Source: Bacillota bacterium (GTDB lineage Bacteria; Bacillota; Clostridia; Lachnospirales; Lachnospiraceae). From it: 64,000 nt of DNA. The first letter of the stretch is position 1. Every line of letters begins with the position of its first letter. The notes below the pieces were generated by a model. The model worked only from the letters and a program-made list of their open reading frames with translations, made no database searches and was not told where the DNA came from. Location: NCBI GenBank assembly GCA_023421505.1, contig JAEZTJ010000082.1:62001-126000 (forward strand), written 5' to 3'. Both the position numbers and the translations under genes were made by a program. Positions 1 to 9,208 of this stretch are shown piece by piece.

Positions 1-1397
1 TGAGCGGATACATAATTGATGCACTGCGTCGGTTCTATAGCCCAGGGCGAATTAGAGTACAGTACCCTCCAGTAATCTATTCCGGCGTGCTGCGTAGCTG
101 CCGCAACTCCAAACTTAATCGTATCCTCAAGTCCCTCCCTGGCACCGACAAACCCCCGTTCCGCACCAGAGAATACGCTGCCCTTAATACCGTCTCGAAA
201 GTTATCATTAAAAACAGCTATATTAGGATCCATATTTTTAATATTGACCTTCAGGGCCCGCTCCCAATCCGGTAATGGGGATAAACCTCCTGTCCATCCC
301 TCGCCATACACGAGAATTCCTTTTTCTGTTTCATTTAAAACCCGTCTGACCTCATTCATGGTATAGATATCATGAATACCCATCAAATCAAAACGAAAGC
401 CATCAATATGATATTCCTTAACCCAATATAATACTGAATCAAGAATAAACTTTCTCATCATGGCACGTTCTGAGGCTGTTTCACTACCACAGCCGGAGGC
501 ATTGGAAAAGCTGCCGTCTGGAGCAAGCCGATAATAATATCCGGGAACCAGCCTGTTAAAATTAGACTCTGTATTCTCTGCCGTATGATTATATACTACA
601 TCCATAATAACCCGTATACCGTTCTGGTGCAGGGATTGTATCATCTGCTTGAATTCTTTGATTCTAACCTCTCCGTGGTAAGGATCTGTAGAATAAGAAC
701 CCTCAGGAACATTATAATTTTTCGGATCATAACCCCAATTAAATTGGGGCTCAGTAAGCCTATTCTCATCCACCGATGAATAATCGAAGGTAGGCAGCAG
801 ATGAACATGCGTAATGCCAAGCTCCTTTAAATAATCAATACCGGTTTTTTCCCCGAAGGTGTTTTTTGTACCGCTCTCTGTAAATGCAAGATACTTTCCC
901 TTATTTTTCATACCAGAGCTACTATCTATTGAAAAATCTCTGATATGAAGCTCATAGATAACCGCATCATTTGCACTTATAAAAGCTGGCTTCTCCTCAT
1001 TCGTAAAACCCGGCGGATCGGTAGCACTTAAATCAACAACCATTCCGCGGTTACCATTAACACCGACTGCTTTCGCATAAGGATCTACGGCCTCCTTTGT
1101 CTCACCACCTACAGTAACCTCATAAAGATAATAAACTCCATTTAGGTTATCTGCCACTTTAGCTATCCAGGTGCCGTATAAATCCTTGTTCATCGATACG
1201 CTTTTTTGCATATCTTCACCATTACCTGATCTATATAATTTTAAAATGACCTTCTCTGCCGTAGGTGCCCATACGCGAAACTGTGTTGCATCTTTTGTCC
1301 AGACTGCTCCGAGGTCATTGTCCTGATAGAAATTTGCTTTTTCAAATTCTTTTGTTGAAAAACAGTGATAGTATTCCAGTAATCTATAATTATCCAA
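1..1397 (-). CDS. pulA: Type I pullulanase (5' part; gene continues past the left edge)
   Basis: Hydrolyses alpha-1,6 branch points in pullulan, limit dextrins or glycogen. About 465 residues are visible. An N-terminal beta-sandwich (CBM48-like, roughly residues 25-115) is followed by the GH13 barrel. Visible signatures are FNWGYDP (type I pullulanase YNWGYDP box), DVVYNHT (GH13 region I), DGFRFDLMG (region II with the nucleophile Asp) and GEGW (region III acid/base Glu). The start is TTG at 1397, five bases after a strong AAAGGAGG; no in-frame ATG has a comparable site. No signal peptide is seen, so the enzyme is probably intracellular and may work with the glycogen operon at 50-57 kb. The C-terminus lies outside the window. 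Confidence 0.93.
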   Translation of the reverse strand, partial: MDNYRLLEYYHCFSTKEFEKANFYQDNDLGAVWTKDATQFRVWAPTAEKVILKLYRSGNGEDMQKSVSMNKDLYGTWIAKVADNLNGVYYLYEVTVGGETKEAVDPYAKAVGVNGNRGMVVDLSATDPPGFTNEEKPAFISANDAVIYELHIRDFSIDSSSGMKNKGKYLAFTESGTKNTFGEKTGIDYLKELGITHVHLLPTFDYSSVDENRLTEPQFNWGYDPKNYNVPEGSYSTDPYHGEVRIKEFKQMIQSLHQNGIRVIMDVVYNHTAENTESNFNRLVPGYYYRLAPDGSFSNASGCGSETASERAMMRKFILDSVLYWVKEYHIDGFRFDLMGIHDIYTMNEVRRVLNETEKGILVYGEGWTGGLSPLPDWERALKVNIKNMDPNIAVFNDNFRDGIKGSVFSGAERGFVGAREGLEDTIKFGVAAATQHAGIDYWRVLYSNSPWAIEPTQCINYVSA

Positions 1398-1531
1398 GGT
1401 TACCTCCTTTTCCAGTACTATGCTTTGAATAAACCTATAAAAGCAATCATCGTTATAAAATCGCAGCAATGTATCGCTATATGCAAAGTATTGTACCAAT
1501 ATGGTGTAAACCTAGTATATTATATGCAATG

Positions 1532-3133
1532 CTATCTGTCCCATTTATCACAAAGTGAATTGATCTGTCCTATGAATTTTGCCAAATCCTTATTTGCTCC
1601 ACCCTTGTTATGCTGAATAACAGCAGCAAGTCTTTTACCCGCTTGTACAAGACGTTCAAATACAGAGCTGACTGCTTTTTCACCTTCAGCCTTCGGTTCA
1701 ACAGGAATAATCATACCCTCTTTAATGCATACATTTGCTGCCAAATCATAGACCATACCACTGTAGGGAGCCACTGCAGAGTAACCCAGATCATTACTGA
1801 TATGCGCGGTAAAGGTTTCACAAGCTTTATCATCTCCATGAACAACAAATACCTTCTCAGGTTTCTTCGTAAAGCTGGTAAGCCATTTTTCGAGTCCATC
1901 CTTGTCCGCATGTCCGCTTACCCCAGCTAATTGCATGATCTTGGCGCTTACCTGTATTGTCTCACCGAATAGCTTCACTTCATTTGCTCCATCCAGAAGA
2001 TGTCTTCCCAGGGTACCAACGGATTGATAGCCTACAAATAAGATCGTACTATCGGCCCGCCACAGATTATGCTTCAGATGGTGACGAATTCTTCCTGCTT
2101 CGCACATACCGGACGCAGAAATGATTACCTTTGGCTCATCATCAAAATTGATTGCTTTTGATTCATCAGAGGTAATCGAAGTGGAAAGCCCAGGAAATGA
2201 TAAGGGGTTAATACCCTTGTTCACCAAAGCCATCGCTTCGCTATCAAAGTAACCCAACATATGCTCATGAAAAATCTGAGTAGCCTCAATTGCTAAGGGA
2301 CTATCTACATATACTTTAAAATTACCATGTCCTTGTATCAGCTTATCATCCTTGATTTTACGTAGATAATACAATAAAACCTGGGTTCTGCCGACTGCAA
2401 AGGATGGAATAACCACATTGCCGCCACGGTCAAAGGTAGTTTGAATAATTTTCGTGAGTTCTCCGATATAATCCGGCTTTTCACCATGACTACGATCCCC
2501 GTAGGTAGATTCCATGACCACATAGTCTGCTTCCTTAAGATACTGGGGATCATTAATCAAAGGCTGATTGCTGTTACCGATATCACCGGAGAACACTACC
2601 TTCTTCGTGATATCATTCTCCGTAATCCTTACTTCTATACTGGAGGAACCAAGTAAATGTCCGACATCGGTAAAACGGACTTCTATCCCGTCATAAAGCT
2701 TAAAGATTTCACCGTATTCATGAGAAACAAACAGTCTTGCCGTAGCCATAGCTGCTTCCATATCATAAATAGGCTCCGCGGGCTCGTTACCAGAGCGTTT
2801 GCCCTTACGGTTTTTCCATTCTGCCTCAGCCATCTGAATATGTGCACTATCTCGAAGCATAATATCACATAAAGCACTGGTCGCACTTGTTGCGTGAATG
2901 CTTCCTCGAAAGCCTTGTGTATAGAGTAACGGCAGCTTACCGGAATGATCCATATGTGCATGCGTTAGAAGCACTGTGTCGATATCTGCAGAGGCCACTG
3001 GAATCACTTGATTCTCATAGGTATCCTTCCCTTGTTCCATACCACAATCAATGATAATATTTTTACCGCAGGCTTCCAGCAAAAAACAGCTTCCGGTCAC
3101 CTCATGGGTAGCACCCAAAAATGTTAGCTTCAT
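1532..3133 (-). CDS. MBL-fold beta-CASP ribonuclease-like protein
   Basis: 533-residue metallo-beta-lactamase of the beta-CASP (CPSF/Ysh1-like) group, presumed RNA-processing nuclease. The zinc motif THAHMDHSG places His58, His60, Asp62 and His63. VVMESTYGDRSH is the beta-CASP motif-A region, HHLKHN lies in motif B and VFVVHGD is motif C near residue 440. The last 60 or so residues are a basic extension typical of clostridial members. ATG at 3133 follows AAAGGAGGG. The gene lies 134 bp upstream of pulA on the same strand. Substrate is not predictable from sequence; the family assignment is firm. Confidence 0.88.
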   Translation of the reverse strand: MKLTFLGATHEVTGSCFLLEACGKNIIIDCGMEQGKDTYENQVIPVASADIDTVLLTHAHMDHSGKLPLLYTQGFRGSIHATSATSALCDIMLRDSAHIQMAEAEWKNRKGKRSGNEPAEPIYDMEAAMATARLFVSHEYGEIFKLYDGIEVRFTDVGHLLGSSSIEVRITENDITKKVVFSGDIGNSNQPLINDPQYLKEADYVVMESTYGDRSHGEKPDYIGELTKIIQTTFDRGGNVVIPSFAVGRTQVLLYYLRKIKDDKLIQGHGNFKVYVDSPLAIEATQIFHEHMLGYFDSEAMALVNKGINPLSFPGLSTSITSDESKAINFDDEPKVIISASGMCEAGRIRHHLKHNLWRADSTILFVGYQSVGTLGRHLLDGANEVKLFGETIQVSAKIMQLAGVSGHADKDGLEKWLTSFTKKPEKVFVVHGDDKACETFTAHISNDLGYSAVAPYSGMVYDLAANVCIKEGMIIPVEPKAEGEKAVSSVFERLVQAGKRLAAVIQHNKGGANKDLAKFIGQINSLCDKWDR

Positions 3134-3372
3134 GGTATAACCCTCCTTTAAGTCTAATTTTCATGATTTATGTAATATTTTACTCTTTGAATAAACCTAT
3201 GTCAAATATCCTGTGATATTTTCAATAAATATAAATATTGTAAATTTAAGCTTCACGCCAATGCAATAACCACTTAACTTAATCTAAAAACAGCAACTGC
3301 ATCCATACTATCTTGAGATTACTGTTCCACGACTATTATCTCAAAAAGCTTCTATAAAATAGCATAATAAAA

Positions 3373-3422
3373 AGCTCCTTATGCTGTCTATAGATACCAT
3401 TCTATATACAGCATAGAGAGCT
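3373..3422 (-). terminator. Rho-independent terminator of the AlkD-like gene
   Basis: A roughly 22-bp imperfect stem (GAGCTCTCTATGCTG on the minus strand) with a 6-nt loop is followed on the minus strand by a T-rich tail, eight bases after the stop codon of the upstream gene. Confidence 0.75.
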
Positions 3423-3430
3423 CCACCAAT

Positions 3431-4111
3431 TTATTTACGTTTCATACCCCTAATAATTTCCTTTGTAGAGAAGTCCACCTGACGGGACTCTATTATTTTC
3501 TGAAGCGCTTTGTTATAGGTAAAAAGATCAAGCTCATTCTTTCTTAGATACTCAAAGGTCAGCTCCGGAAGCTTAACAAAATACATCGACAGAACCCAGG
3601 CCACTGCCATCTTAACATAATAGCCCTCATGCTTAATCCTGTCAAAGTGATCAAAAGCAGGAAGTGCATAATCCGGTGTTAAGTAATGTAGCAGCATAAC
3701 TATACCAAAACGAATTTCATATTCCTTATCTGACTTAAGATAAGGCTGAATAAACTCCCAGACTCTTTCCTTGTGGGTTATAGCGATTTTAAGACCATTA
3801 CAGAAGCCGTCACAAACTGGCCAGCAATCAATCTTCGGTATAAAACCTGCTGCAAGCTTAAGAACCTCTTCTACCTTTGCCTTACAGCTTACAATCACCA
3901 TACCCTGAAGCATAACCTCCTCCATAGTATCGTCCGTTGCCTGTGACAGATAGCTTCTAAAGTCCCCCTTTACTAGCTTAGCTGCCACTTTCCTTAGGAG
4001 CGGAATCCTTACTCCAAGGATATTGTCCTTGCCCGGAGTCAAAGCCGATGTAAATATTTTATATTTTTCCTCTGCAAGAGATTTCAACTGTTCCTTTATC
4101 GTAAGTTCCAT
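3431..4111 (-). CDS. AlkD-like DNA alkylation repair protein (HEAT-like repeats)
   Basis: 226 residues matching the DNA alkylation repair (AlkD) family, an all-helical HEAT-like fold that removes bulky or cationic alkylated bases. Characteristic stretches are ILGVRIPLLRKVAAKL near the N-terminus, DCWPVCDGFCNGLK in the middle and YYVKMAVAWVLSMYF near the C-terminus. ATG at 4111 is chosen because it follows GGAGGGTG; a longer in-frame reading from 4213 would overlap the Crp/Fnr gene and has no better site. It lies 61 bp downstream of the Crp/Fnr gene and may be cotranscribed with it. DNA glycosylase activity is inferred from the family. Confidence 0.82.
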   Translation of the reverse strand: MELTIKEQLKSLAEEKYKIFTSALTPGKDNILGVRIPLLRKVAAKLVKGDFRSYLSQATDDTMEEVMLQGMVIVSCKAKVEEVLKLAAGFIPKIDCWPVCDGFCNGLKIAITHKERVWEFIQPYLKSDKEYEIRFGIVMLLHYLTPDYALPAFDHFDRIKHEGYYVKMAVAWVLSMYFVKLPELTFEYLRKNELDLFTYNKALQKIIESRQVDFSTKEIIRGMKRK

Positions 4112-4172
4112 TCTATCACCCTCCATTTTACCCACTATGACAGTGTGTATATCAGGTAAACTATATATCCGG

Positions 4173-4859
4173 TTATTTATCATCAAGTAGATGCTTAAGC
4201 TTTCCTTTATCAAGGATATCTATGGTGCCTCGGCTTACTGTAACAATCCCTTCATTTTGAAAATATTTAAGCATACGGGTAACAACTTCTCTCGCAGTTC
4301 CCAGATGATTCGCTATTTTCTCATGGGTTATTTCTAGACTATCGGTTTCCTCAATTTGTGCTTGTTCTAATAAGAAATTAGCAAGGCGTTTATCAAAGCT
4401 TGTAAAGAGAGCCTGCTCCATAATCCACATCACCTCAGAGAAACGGGATGCCATCAGATTATTGGTAAACATCTGAATTGGTAGAGATTCATCCATAAAC
4501 TTATTAAATATTGACGTTGGTATTAAGTAAGCCTCTGTCGGCTTTTCTACCTCTACATAAATATCAAATGCTATATTTTTCATCATACAGGATGCAGAAA
4601 AAATACAAACATCTCTCTCAAATAAACGATATAAGCTAATTTCCTTACCGCTTTCCGATATGATATAGGCTCTTACCTGACCACTGCGAATTAAAAATAA
4701 CCCAGAGCAGTTATCAGAATTACTGTGCATGGCTTCCCCTGCTGCAAAACTCTTTTTAATAATAGCCTGCTGCAGTATATTCCTTTGTGTAGTCGATATC
4801 TTCTTCCAGAAATCTAACGTGTCCTGCAAGAAAACAATATCCTCCTTCTGATTAATCAA
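4173..4859 (-). CDS. Crp/Fnr-family transcriptional regulator
   Basis: 228 residues: an N-terminal cyclic-nucleotide-binding-like beta barrel (about 30-145) and a C-terminal winged helix (about 150-220) with recognition region HLGTAREVVTRMLKYF. The motif DVCIFSASCMM carries two close cysteines, as in a clostridial Crp/Fnr subgroup thought to be redox responsive; the classical four-cysteine Fnr cluster is absent. Start is TTG at 4859 after GGAGGGAG. The next gene upstream is thioredoxin, whose promoter carries a Crp-type palindrome at 5706-5720, so trxA is a plausible target. Effector is unknown. Confidence 0.85.
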   Translation of the reverse strand: MINQKEDIVFLQDTLDFWKKISTTQRNILQQAIIKKSFAAGEAMHSNSDNCSGLFLIRSGQVRAYIISESGKEISLYRLFERDVCIFSASCMMKNIAFDIYVEVEKPTEAYLIPTSIFNKFMDESLPIQMFTNNLMASRFSEVMWIMEQALFTSFDKRLANFLLEQAQIEETDSLEITHEKIANHLGTAREVVTRMLKYFQNEGIVTVSRGTIDILDKGKLKHLLDDK

Positions 4860-5096
4860 ACTGCTCCCTCCAAACTGAAATGATATAGTATAGAATAATC
4901 GATAAATAAAAAAATAACAAGGCCTTTTGCAGATACGATATTTACTCTTATAATATCATTCCTTGTATTAATGTATAACTATAGGAATTCAAAAAATATG
5001 CATGCATATATGAATGATAGAAGTATTTATCTATGAAATAAAGGACTTAAATTTAAGGAAGCTTTTTTCACACCAAGCGTTATTAAAATAAAAAAA

Positions 5097-5211
5097 CTAG
5101 TGTACTGTCTCATTCATCCTTATATAATCTGCTTTGAATACTTTGTCACTCAGCCTGAAAGCTGAACGACTCAAAGCAATTTACATAATTATGAGTGAGA
5201 TAGTGCACTAG
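5097..5211. repeat. Long imperfect inverted repeat (41-nt arms)
   Basis: Arms 5097-5137 and 5171-5211 pair at 33 of 41 positions around a 33-nt loop. Three of the eight mismatches would be G-U pairs in a plus-strand transcript. It lies between the Crp/Fnr and trxA genes, and no protein-coding potential is evident. The 439-bp gap 4860-5298 holds nothing else I can identify. Confidence 0.7.
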
Positions 5212-5298
5212 AATGCATTGTTATATGAATTGATATTTATTATCTATATTAATCGTACTAGCTTAACATGCTTACCCTTTGAATTAGCTTAAAAGGTT

Positions 5299-5619
5299 CT
5301 AATGTTTTATTTCAAGCATTTTCATTATATCATGTTTTGGTCTTACTCCGATCGCAGTTGCAGCAACCTTTCCATTCTTTACAACAACTAAAGTTGGTAT
5401 ACTCATAATCCGAAACTGTGATGCCAGCTCCGTCTCCTCATCAACATTGATCTTACCTACCTTTGCAATTCCTTCTACCTCTTCAGAGATTTCTTCTACT
5501 GTTGGTGATACCATACGGCAGGGGCCGCACCAGGTTGCCCAGAAGTCCAGTAAAACTGGCTCCTTTGAATTTAATACCTCTTGATTAAAGTTATGTTTTG
5601 TTATCTTTATCGTAGCCAT
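5299..5619 (-). CDS. trxA: Thioredoxin
   Basis: 106 residues, the usual thioredoxin length, with active site WCGPC (Cys31, Cys34), the preceding FWAT strand and the cis-proline motif RIMSIPTLVVVKNG. Cytosolic dithiol oxidoreductase. ATG at 5619 follows AAGGGAG, itself preceded by a short GC hairpin (GCCG/CGGC). A Crp-type operator lies upstream and the Crp/Fnr gene downstream, a pairing that suggests redox-linked control. Confidence 0.95.
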   Translation of the reverse strand: MATIKITKHNFNQEVLNSKEPVLLDFWATWCGPCRMVSPTVEEISEEVEGIAKVGKINVDEETELASQFRIMSIPTLVVVKNGKVAATAIGVRPKHDIMKMLEIKH

Positions 5620-5705
5620 AGCTTTCTCCCTTCCGCCGCTCTTACGGCCTAAATAATTATATATTTCTTTATGAGCTTACTATACCACAATATGATATAT
5701 GGTTC

Positions 5706-5720
5706 TGTGATGTTATCACA
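5706..5720 (-). promoter_or_regulatory. Crp/Fnr-type operator upstream of trxA
   Basis: TGTGATGTTATCACA is a perfect palindrome with 6-bp half sites around a 3-bp centre. A minus-strand -10 (TATAGT, 5679-5684) lies about 28 bp downstream, which puts the operator centre near -41, the class II activator position; no good -35 box is present. The rest of the 5620-5934 gap shows nothing else I recognise. Confidence 0.6.
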
Positions 5721-5934
5721 TTTACATTATATACTCTAGGTCTCTATGGTCATTGATAAATTGACGTAACAAAATTATTCAAATTGCATTTTTACCCTTA
5801 ACCTAATTAATACACAATATTGTAGACATTTCCTAATTATGGCATTATAATAGGTTGCATCCCTGTTTGTCATGGATAAAGCTATCATTAATTCACATAA
5901 CATTATATTTTAACGATACGATGGGAGGATACCT

Positions 5935-6330
5935 ATGAATAACAAGAATGAGTATGATTCAGAATTTGGTAATGTAAGATATATTGAGAATATTAATATC
6001 GCGTTATTAACCTGGAAAAAATTCTGTAGCTTTGACGATTACAGAAAACCGGCAACCTTTGCATTAGAGCTATTAAAGCAATATCAAAACAGTAATTTAG
6101 TAGTTGACGCAAGAAATGGCTTCGAGGATGCCAAGGAGGATGTCGAGTGGGGCCTTAATTTTCTAATTCCCGAAATGGCAAAGACCAGTTGCAAATATAT
6201 AGTATTTATTATGAATGAAGTAAACGAGATAGAAGAAGAGATGGATATGTGGACGAAGGAATTCCAGAAATATTTTACCGTTAAAAAAGTAAAAAGCTAT
6301 GAGGAGGCAATTACATTCTTAAATCATTAA
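5935..6330 (+). CDS. STAS/SpoIIAA-like domain protein
   Basis: 131 residues with the pattern of the SpoIIAA-like/STAS-Sec14 fold: strand IALLTWKKFCS, then NLVVDARNGFEDAKEDVEW and KYIVFIMNEVNE, ending in the helix SYEEAITFLNH. Such single-domain proteins are common in clostridia with no defined role. A clear GGGAGG precedes the ATG. It is flanked by minus-strand genes on both sides and is followed by an orphan repeat of the B family. Confidence 0.6.
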   Translation: MNNKNEYDSEFGNVRYIENINIALLTWKKFCSFDDYRKPATFALELLKQYQNSNLVVDARNGFEDAKEDVEWGLNFLIPEMAKTSCKYIVFIMNEVNEIEEEMDMWTKEFQKYFTVKKVKSYEEAITFLNH

Positions 6331-6397
6331 ATTCAAAGGGCAGGCAAAAGGCACTAAGCGTGCTTTTCGCTTTGTAATAGTATGCCGCGGCAGATGA
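6331..6397 (+). repeat. Orphan, degenerate copy of the RBS-proximal repeat (family B)
   Basis: Begins with the ATTCAAAGGGCAGG module, then GGCACTAAGCGTGCTTTTCGC and a shortened GCCGCGGCAGATG, matching the middle and end of the repeats in front of ribBA and the phosphatidyltransferase. The third stem has lost its central bases and no start codon with a sensible ORF follows. Confidence 0.7.
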
Positions 6398-6512
6398 TAA
6401 AGTTTTAGCATTTATGATAATATCCGGTCTTGATGGTATTGAAAGCAATAATGTAAAGCTTAAAACCACTGTGCAGGCTGTCAGTTATTTATTCCATCTA
6501 TAAGTTAAAAAG

Positions 6513-6546
6513 AGAGACAGCAACTTTTATTAAAGAAGCTGTCTCC
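6513..6546 (-). terminator. Terminator of xpt
   Basis: On the minus strand GGAGACAGC pairs with GCTGTCTCT across a 16-nt loop and is followed by CTTTTT, seven bases after the xpt stop. Confidence 0.75.
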
Positions 6547-6552
6547 ACTTTA

Positions 6553-7127
6553 CTAATCACGGAATACGATACCCTTCTCCTCACTCATGGCTTCTACTAT
6601 TGCTAAGGATTCCACTCTGATTCCACTTTCACGAATTGCAGCCCCGCCCTCCTGAAAGCCCTTCTCTATTACAATTCCGGCTCCAACCAAGGTTGCTCCT
6701 GCATCCTTAATCAGCTTGATTAATCCTAATAAAGCCTTACCGTTAGCTAAAAAGTCATCTATAATTAATACCTTGTCCCCTTCCTTTAAAAATCCTTCGA
6801 TACAACAATATCATATACCTTACCGTGGGTAAAGGATTCTACTTTTCCTGTGTACACATCTCCGGCAATATTCTTTGTTTGATTTTTCTTTGCAAATACT
6901 ACCGGAACCTTAAAGTATTGTGCTGCAATACAGGCAATTCCGATACCGGACGCCTCAATTGTAAGTATCTTTGTAACTTCACAATCTGAAAATCTATTTT
7001 TAAATTCCTTGCCAATCTCACCAAACAGTTCAATATCCATCTGATGATTTAAAAAGCTGTCCACCTTCAGTACATTACCTGGGCGGATTTTACCGTCTCT
7101 TCGAATTCTGTCTTTTAGAAGCTGCAT
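6553..7127 (-). pseudogene. xpt: Xanthine phosphoribosyltransferase, single-base frameshift
   Basis: Salvages xanthine with PRPP to XMP. The first 113 codons (7127 to 6786) give the N-terminal two thirds, including EASGIGIACIAAQYFKVPVVFAKK. Translation then stops at TAA within a run of five A residues (plus strand 6788-6792). Adding one base to that run restores KEGDKVLIIDDFLANGKA (PRPP-binding signature) and continues to a stop at 6553, giving a product of about 191 residues, the usual Xpt length. Every other position reads normally, so a homopolymer sequencing error is as likely as a true mutation. No purine riboswitch is visible upstream. Confidence 0.88.
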
Positions 7128-7361
7128 TGTTAACCTACTTTCTTATGTATCATATAGTTTAGAAATACTCTTATTGTTATATTATCTTGATTTTATATAC
7201 ATTACAATTTAGCATAACTAATAAATATATAAGTTATTATAATAATTAGCTTGCTCCTTGCTTGTCTATTTCTTTTTGAATAACTAAGTAATAGAATTAT
7301 ACCGTATTTTAATAGTTAAAATCAACTCTGTTATTTATACATAGTTGTACATTCATAGTAT

Positions 7362-7388
7362 AAAAAAAAGATACAATTTTATTGTATC
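7362..7388 (-). terminator. Terminator of the HPr-like gene
   Basis: On the minus strand GATACAAT/ATTGTATC with a 3-nt loop is followed by eight T residues. The rest of the 7128-7440 gap is AT-rich with no further feature recognised. Confidence 0.8.
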
Positions 7389-7440
7389 ATTTGAAATAGT
7401 AATATGAATAAACAGAAAGCCAAAGCATATTATCATTATC

Positions 7441-7671
7441 CTATGCTAATATTATAAATTCCTCTAATTCCTTAGGATAGCCACCATTACTATTGTAAAC
7501 ATTAACCTCAATCGGTTTAGATAAGTCAAGGCTAAAAATCCCCATAATTGACTTTCCATCCACAACATATCTCCCAGAGATCAGGTCCAGATCATACTCA
7601 AGCTGTCCTGTTAAATCAACAAATTTTCTGATTTTATCAAAGGTATCCAGTTTTATCAATACTTTATTCAA
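7441..7671 (-). CDS. HPr-family protein lacking the phosphorylatable His
   Basis: 76 residues aligning with PTS phosphocarrier HPr through GRYVVDGKSIMGIFSLDLSKPIEV, the region of the regulatory serine (HPr Ser46). The N-terminal HARP loop with catalytic His15 is replaced by FDKIRKFVDL. A phosphotransfer role is therefore unlikely; a regulatory or Ser-kinase-related role is an inference. Start is TTG at 7671 after AAAGGAG. Confidence 0.75.
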   Translation of the reverse strand: MNKVLIKLDTFDKIRKFVDLTGQLEYDLDLISGRYVVDGKSIMGIFSLDLSKPIEVNVYNSNGGYPKELEEFIILA

Positions 7672-7944
7672 TACTTACTCCTTTCTGCTATGCGATCACA
7701 TAGATAATTGCGAAATATATCGTTTTACTTTTGTATACAAATCTCAATTCGTTCAAACGATATGATTTACCTTTTGTAATCATTATAACTTAATAATGTA
7801 AAATCTAATATCAGTCTTATGTGAAATACATTTAAATTATTATCAACTTTCCTATGGTAACTATATAACAGGTCCAATACAAGTTCTCCCTCTGGAATAC
7901 TTATATTGGACCCTGAATAGTCAAAGCTTTATCTACTAGCACGC

Positions 7945-8997
7945 TTAACCAACAATAAAAAAGCCTACAGCTGCAATTATATAAACTGACATTAATTTTA
8001 ATCCTTCCATCCAATTAGATCTTCCCGATTTAACAATCTGATTAGCGATAAAAACACTGGAAGCAAATAAAAATAATTCTACGGGTTTAAAAATGATACT
8101 CATCGGTGTTGCGGAGCAAACTAAGCTTAGTAATACTGACACCGGAATTACAAAAAGGGCTATCTGAAGACTGGAACCTACTGCAATCTCAATCGAAATA
8201 TCCAGCTTATTCTTCAAGGCCATAATGATAGCAGTTGTATGCTCAGCTGCATTACCAACGATAGGGATTAAAATAATACCTACAAACATTTTAGATATAC
8301 CGGCTGCTTCTGTCATGGGTTCTATACTGCTAACAAGTAGTTCTGATTCTAAAGCAATTAATACTGTTGCTATTGCTAATACAGTTATGCTAAAGGGCAG
8401 GCTCCATTTTGCTTCTATATCATCAGCATGTTCAACACCATATAAATCTTTATTTGATTTAAAGGAATATATCATACCTATAACATAGATGGTAAGTAAA
8501 ATAACACTGGTTATAACACTTAAGCTCTCGTATTTTGATACAATCAGCTTCTCCGGTGTATTAATTGTAAATACTGCCGGTAGGGATAATCCAATAACTG
8601 CAAAAAGTAACATGGTTGCAGTAAAGCTTCCTAACTGAGAGTCATACCTTAATTCTTTATGCTTTAAGCCTCCCAAAAAAATACTACAGCCTAAAACCAA
8701 AAGGATATTACCGAGAACCGAACCCGCAAGTGATGCCTTTACTACATCATACAGGCCTGCTCTAATCGCAAAGAAACTGATGATGAGCTCAGTTGCATTA
8801 CCAAAGGTAGCATTAAGAAATCCTCCTAGCTTGGGTCCCGTATAAGCTGCTATTTCCTCTGTTGCATTACCAAGATAACCTGCCAAAGGAACAATGGCCG
8901 CGCATGTTAAGAAAAACATAATTGTAGAATTCCAATCTAAGAAAAAGCCTGCAAAAGATAAGGGCACACATAGAAGTAAAATTTTTAAGTACTTCAT
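7945..8997 (-). CDS. Calcium/proton exchanger (CaCA family)
   Basis: 350-residue integral membrane protein with about 11 hydrophobic segments. The two family repeats are visible as GGFLNATFGNATELIISFFA (first half) and GNAAEHTTAIIMALKNKLDISIEIAVGSSLQ (second half); their acidic residues bind the cation. It exports Ca2+ from the cytosol in exchange for protons. ATG at 8997 follows AAGGAGAG; a reading extended to 9111 lacks a ribosome site and adds a non-conserved segment. Confidence 0.9.
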   Translation of the reverse strand: MKYLKILLLCVPLSFAGFFLDWNSTIMFFLTCAAIVPLAGYLGNATEEIAAYTGPKLGGFLNATFGNATELIISFFAIRAGLYDVVKASLAGSVLGNILLVLGCSIFLGGLKHKELRYDSQLGSFTATMLLFAVIGLSLPAVFTINTPEKLIVSKYESLSVITSVILLTIYVIGMIYSFKSNKDLYGVEHADDIEAKWSLPFSITVLAIATVLIALESELLVSSIEPMTEAAGISKMFVGIILIPIVGNAAEHTTAIIMALKNKLDISIEIAVGSSLQIALFVIPVSVLLSLVCSATPMSIIFKPVELFLFASSVFIANQIVKSGRSNWMEGLKLMSVYIIAAVGFFIVG

Positions 8998-9167
8998 AAA
9001 ATAGTCTCTCCTTGAGTTATAAATATGTATTATTATTGACATTGTTAAAAAAACGGCAATTGAACTTATTATATTACTAAACTTCCTAAAATGCAACATA
9101 ATTTTAGACAAACCAAACCAATATTATTTACTTATTATATCTAATTTTGTATATTTGTACTAAAAGA

Positions 9168-9208
9168 AGCCTGACTCAAAAGAAAGCTACACTTCTTTGC
9201 GTCAGGCT
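9168..9208 (-). terminator. Terminator after araD
   Basis: AGCCTGAC pairs with GTCAGGCT and the stem extends through AAAGAA/TTCTTT; a T-rich tail follows on the minus strand. It could also act on the opposite strand. The 465-bp gap 8998-9462 also holds a small hairpin (9364-9382) and a copy of the AATTCAAAGGG repeat (about 9425-9450). Confidence 0.65.

Noticed and set aside
7128..7320. Purine riboswitch upstream of xpt
   Set aside because: Expected conserved junction sequences could not be found in the leader.
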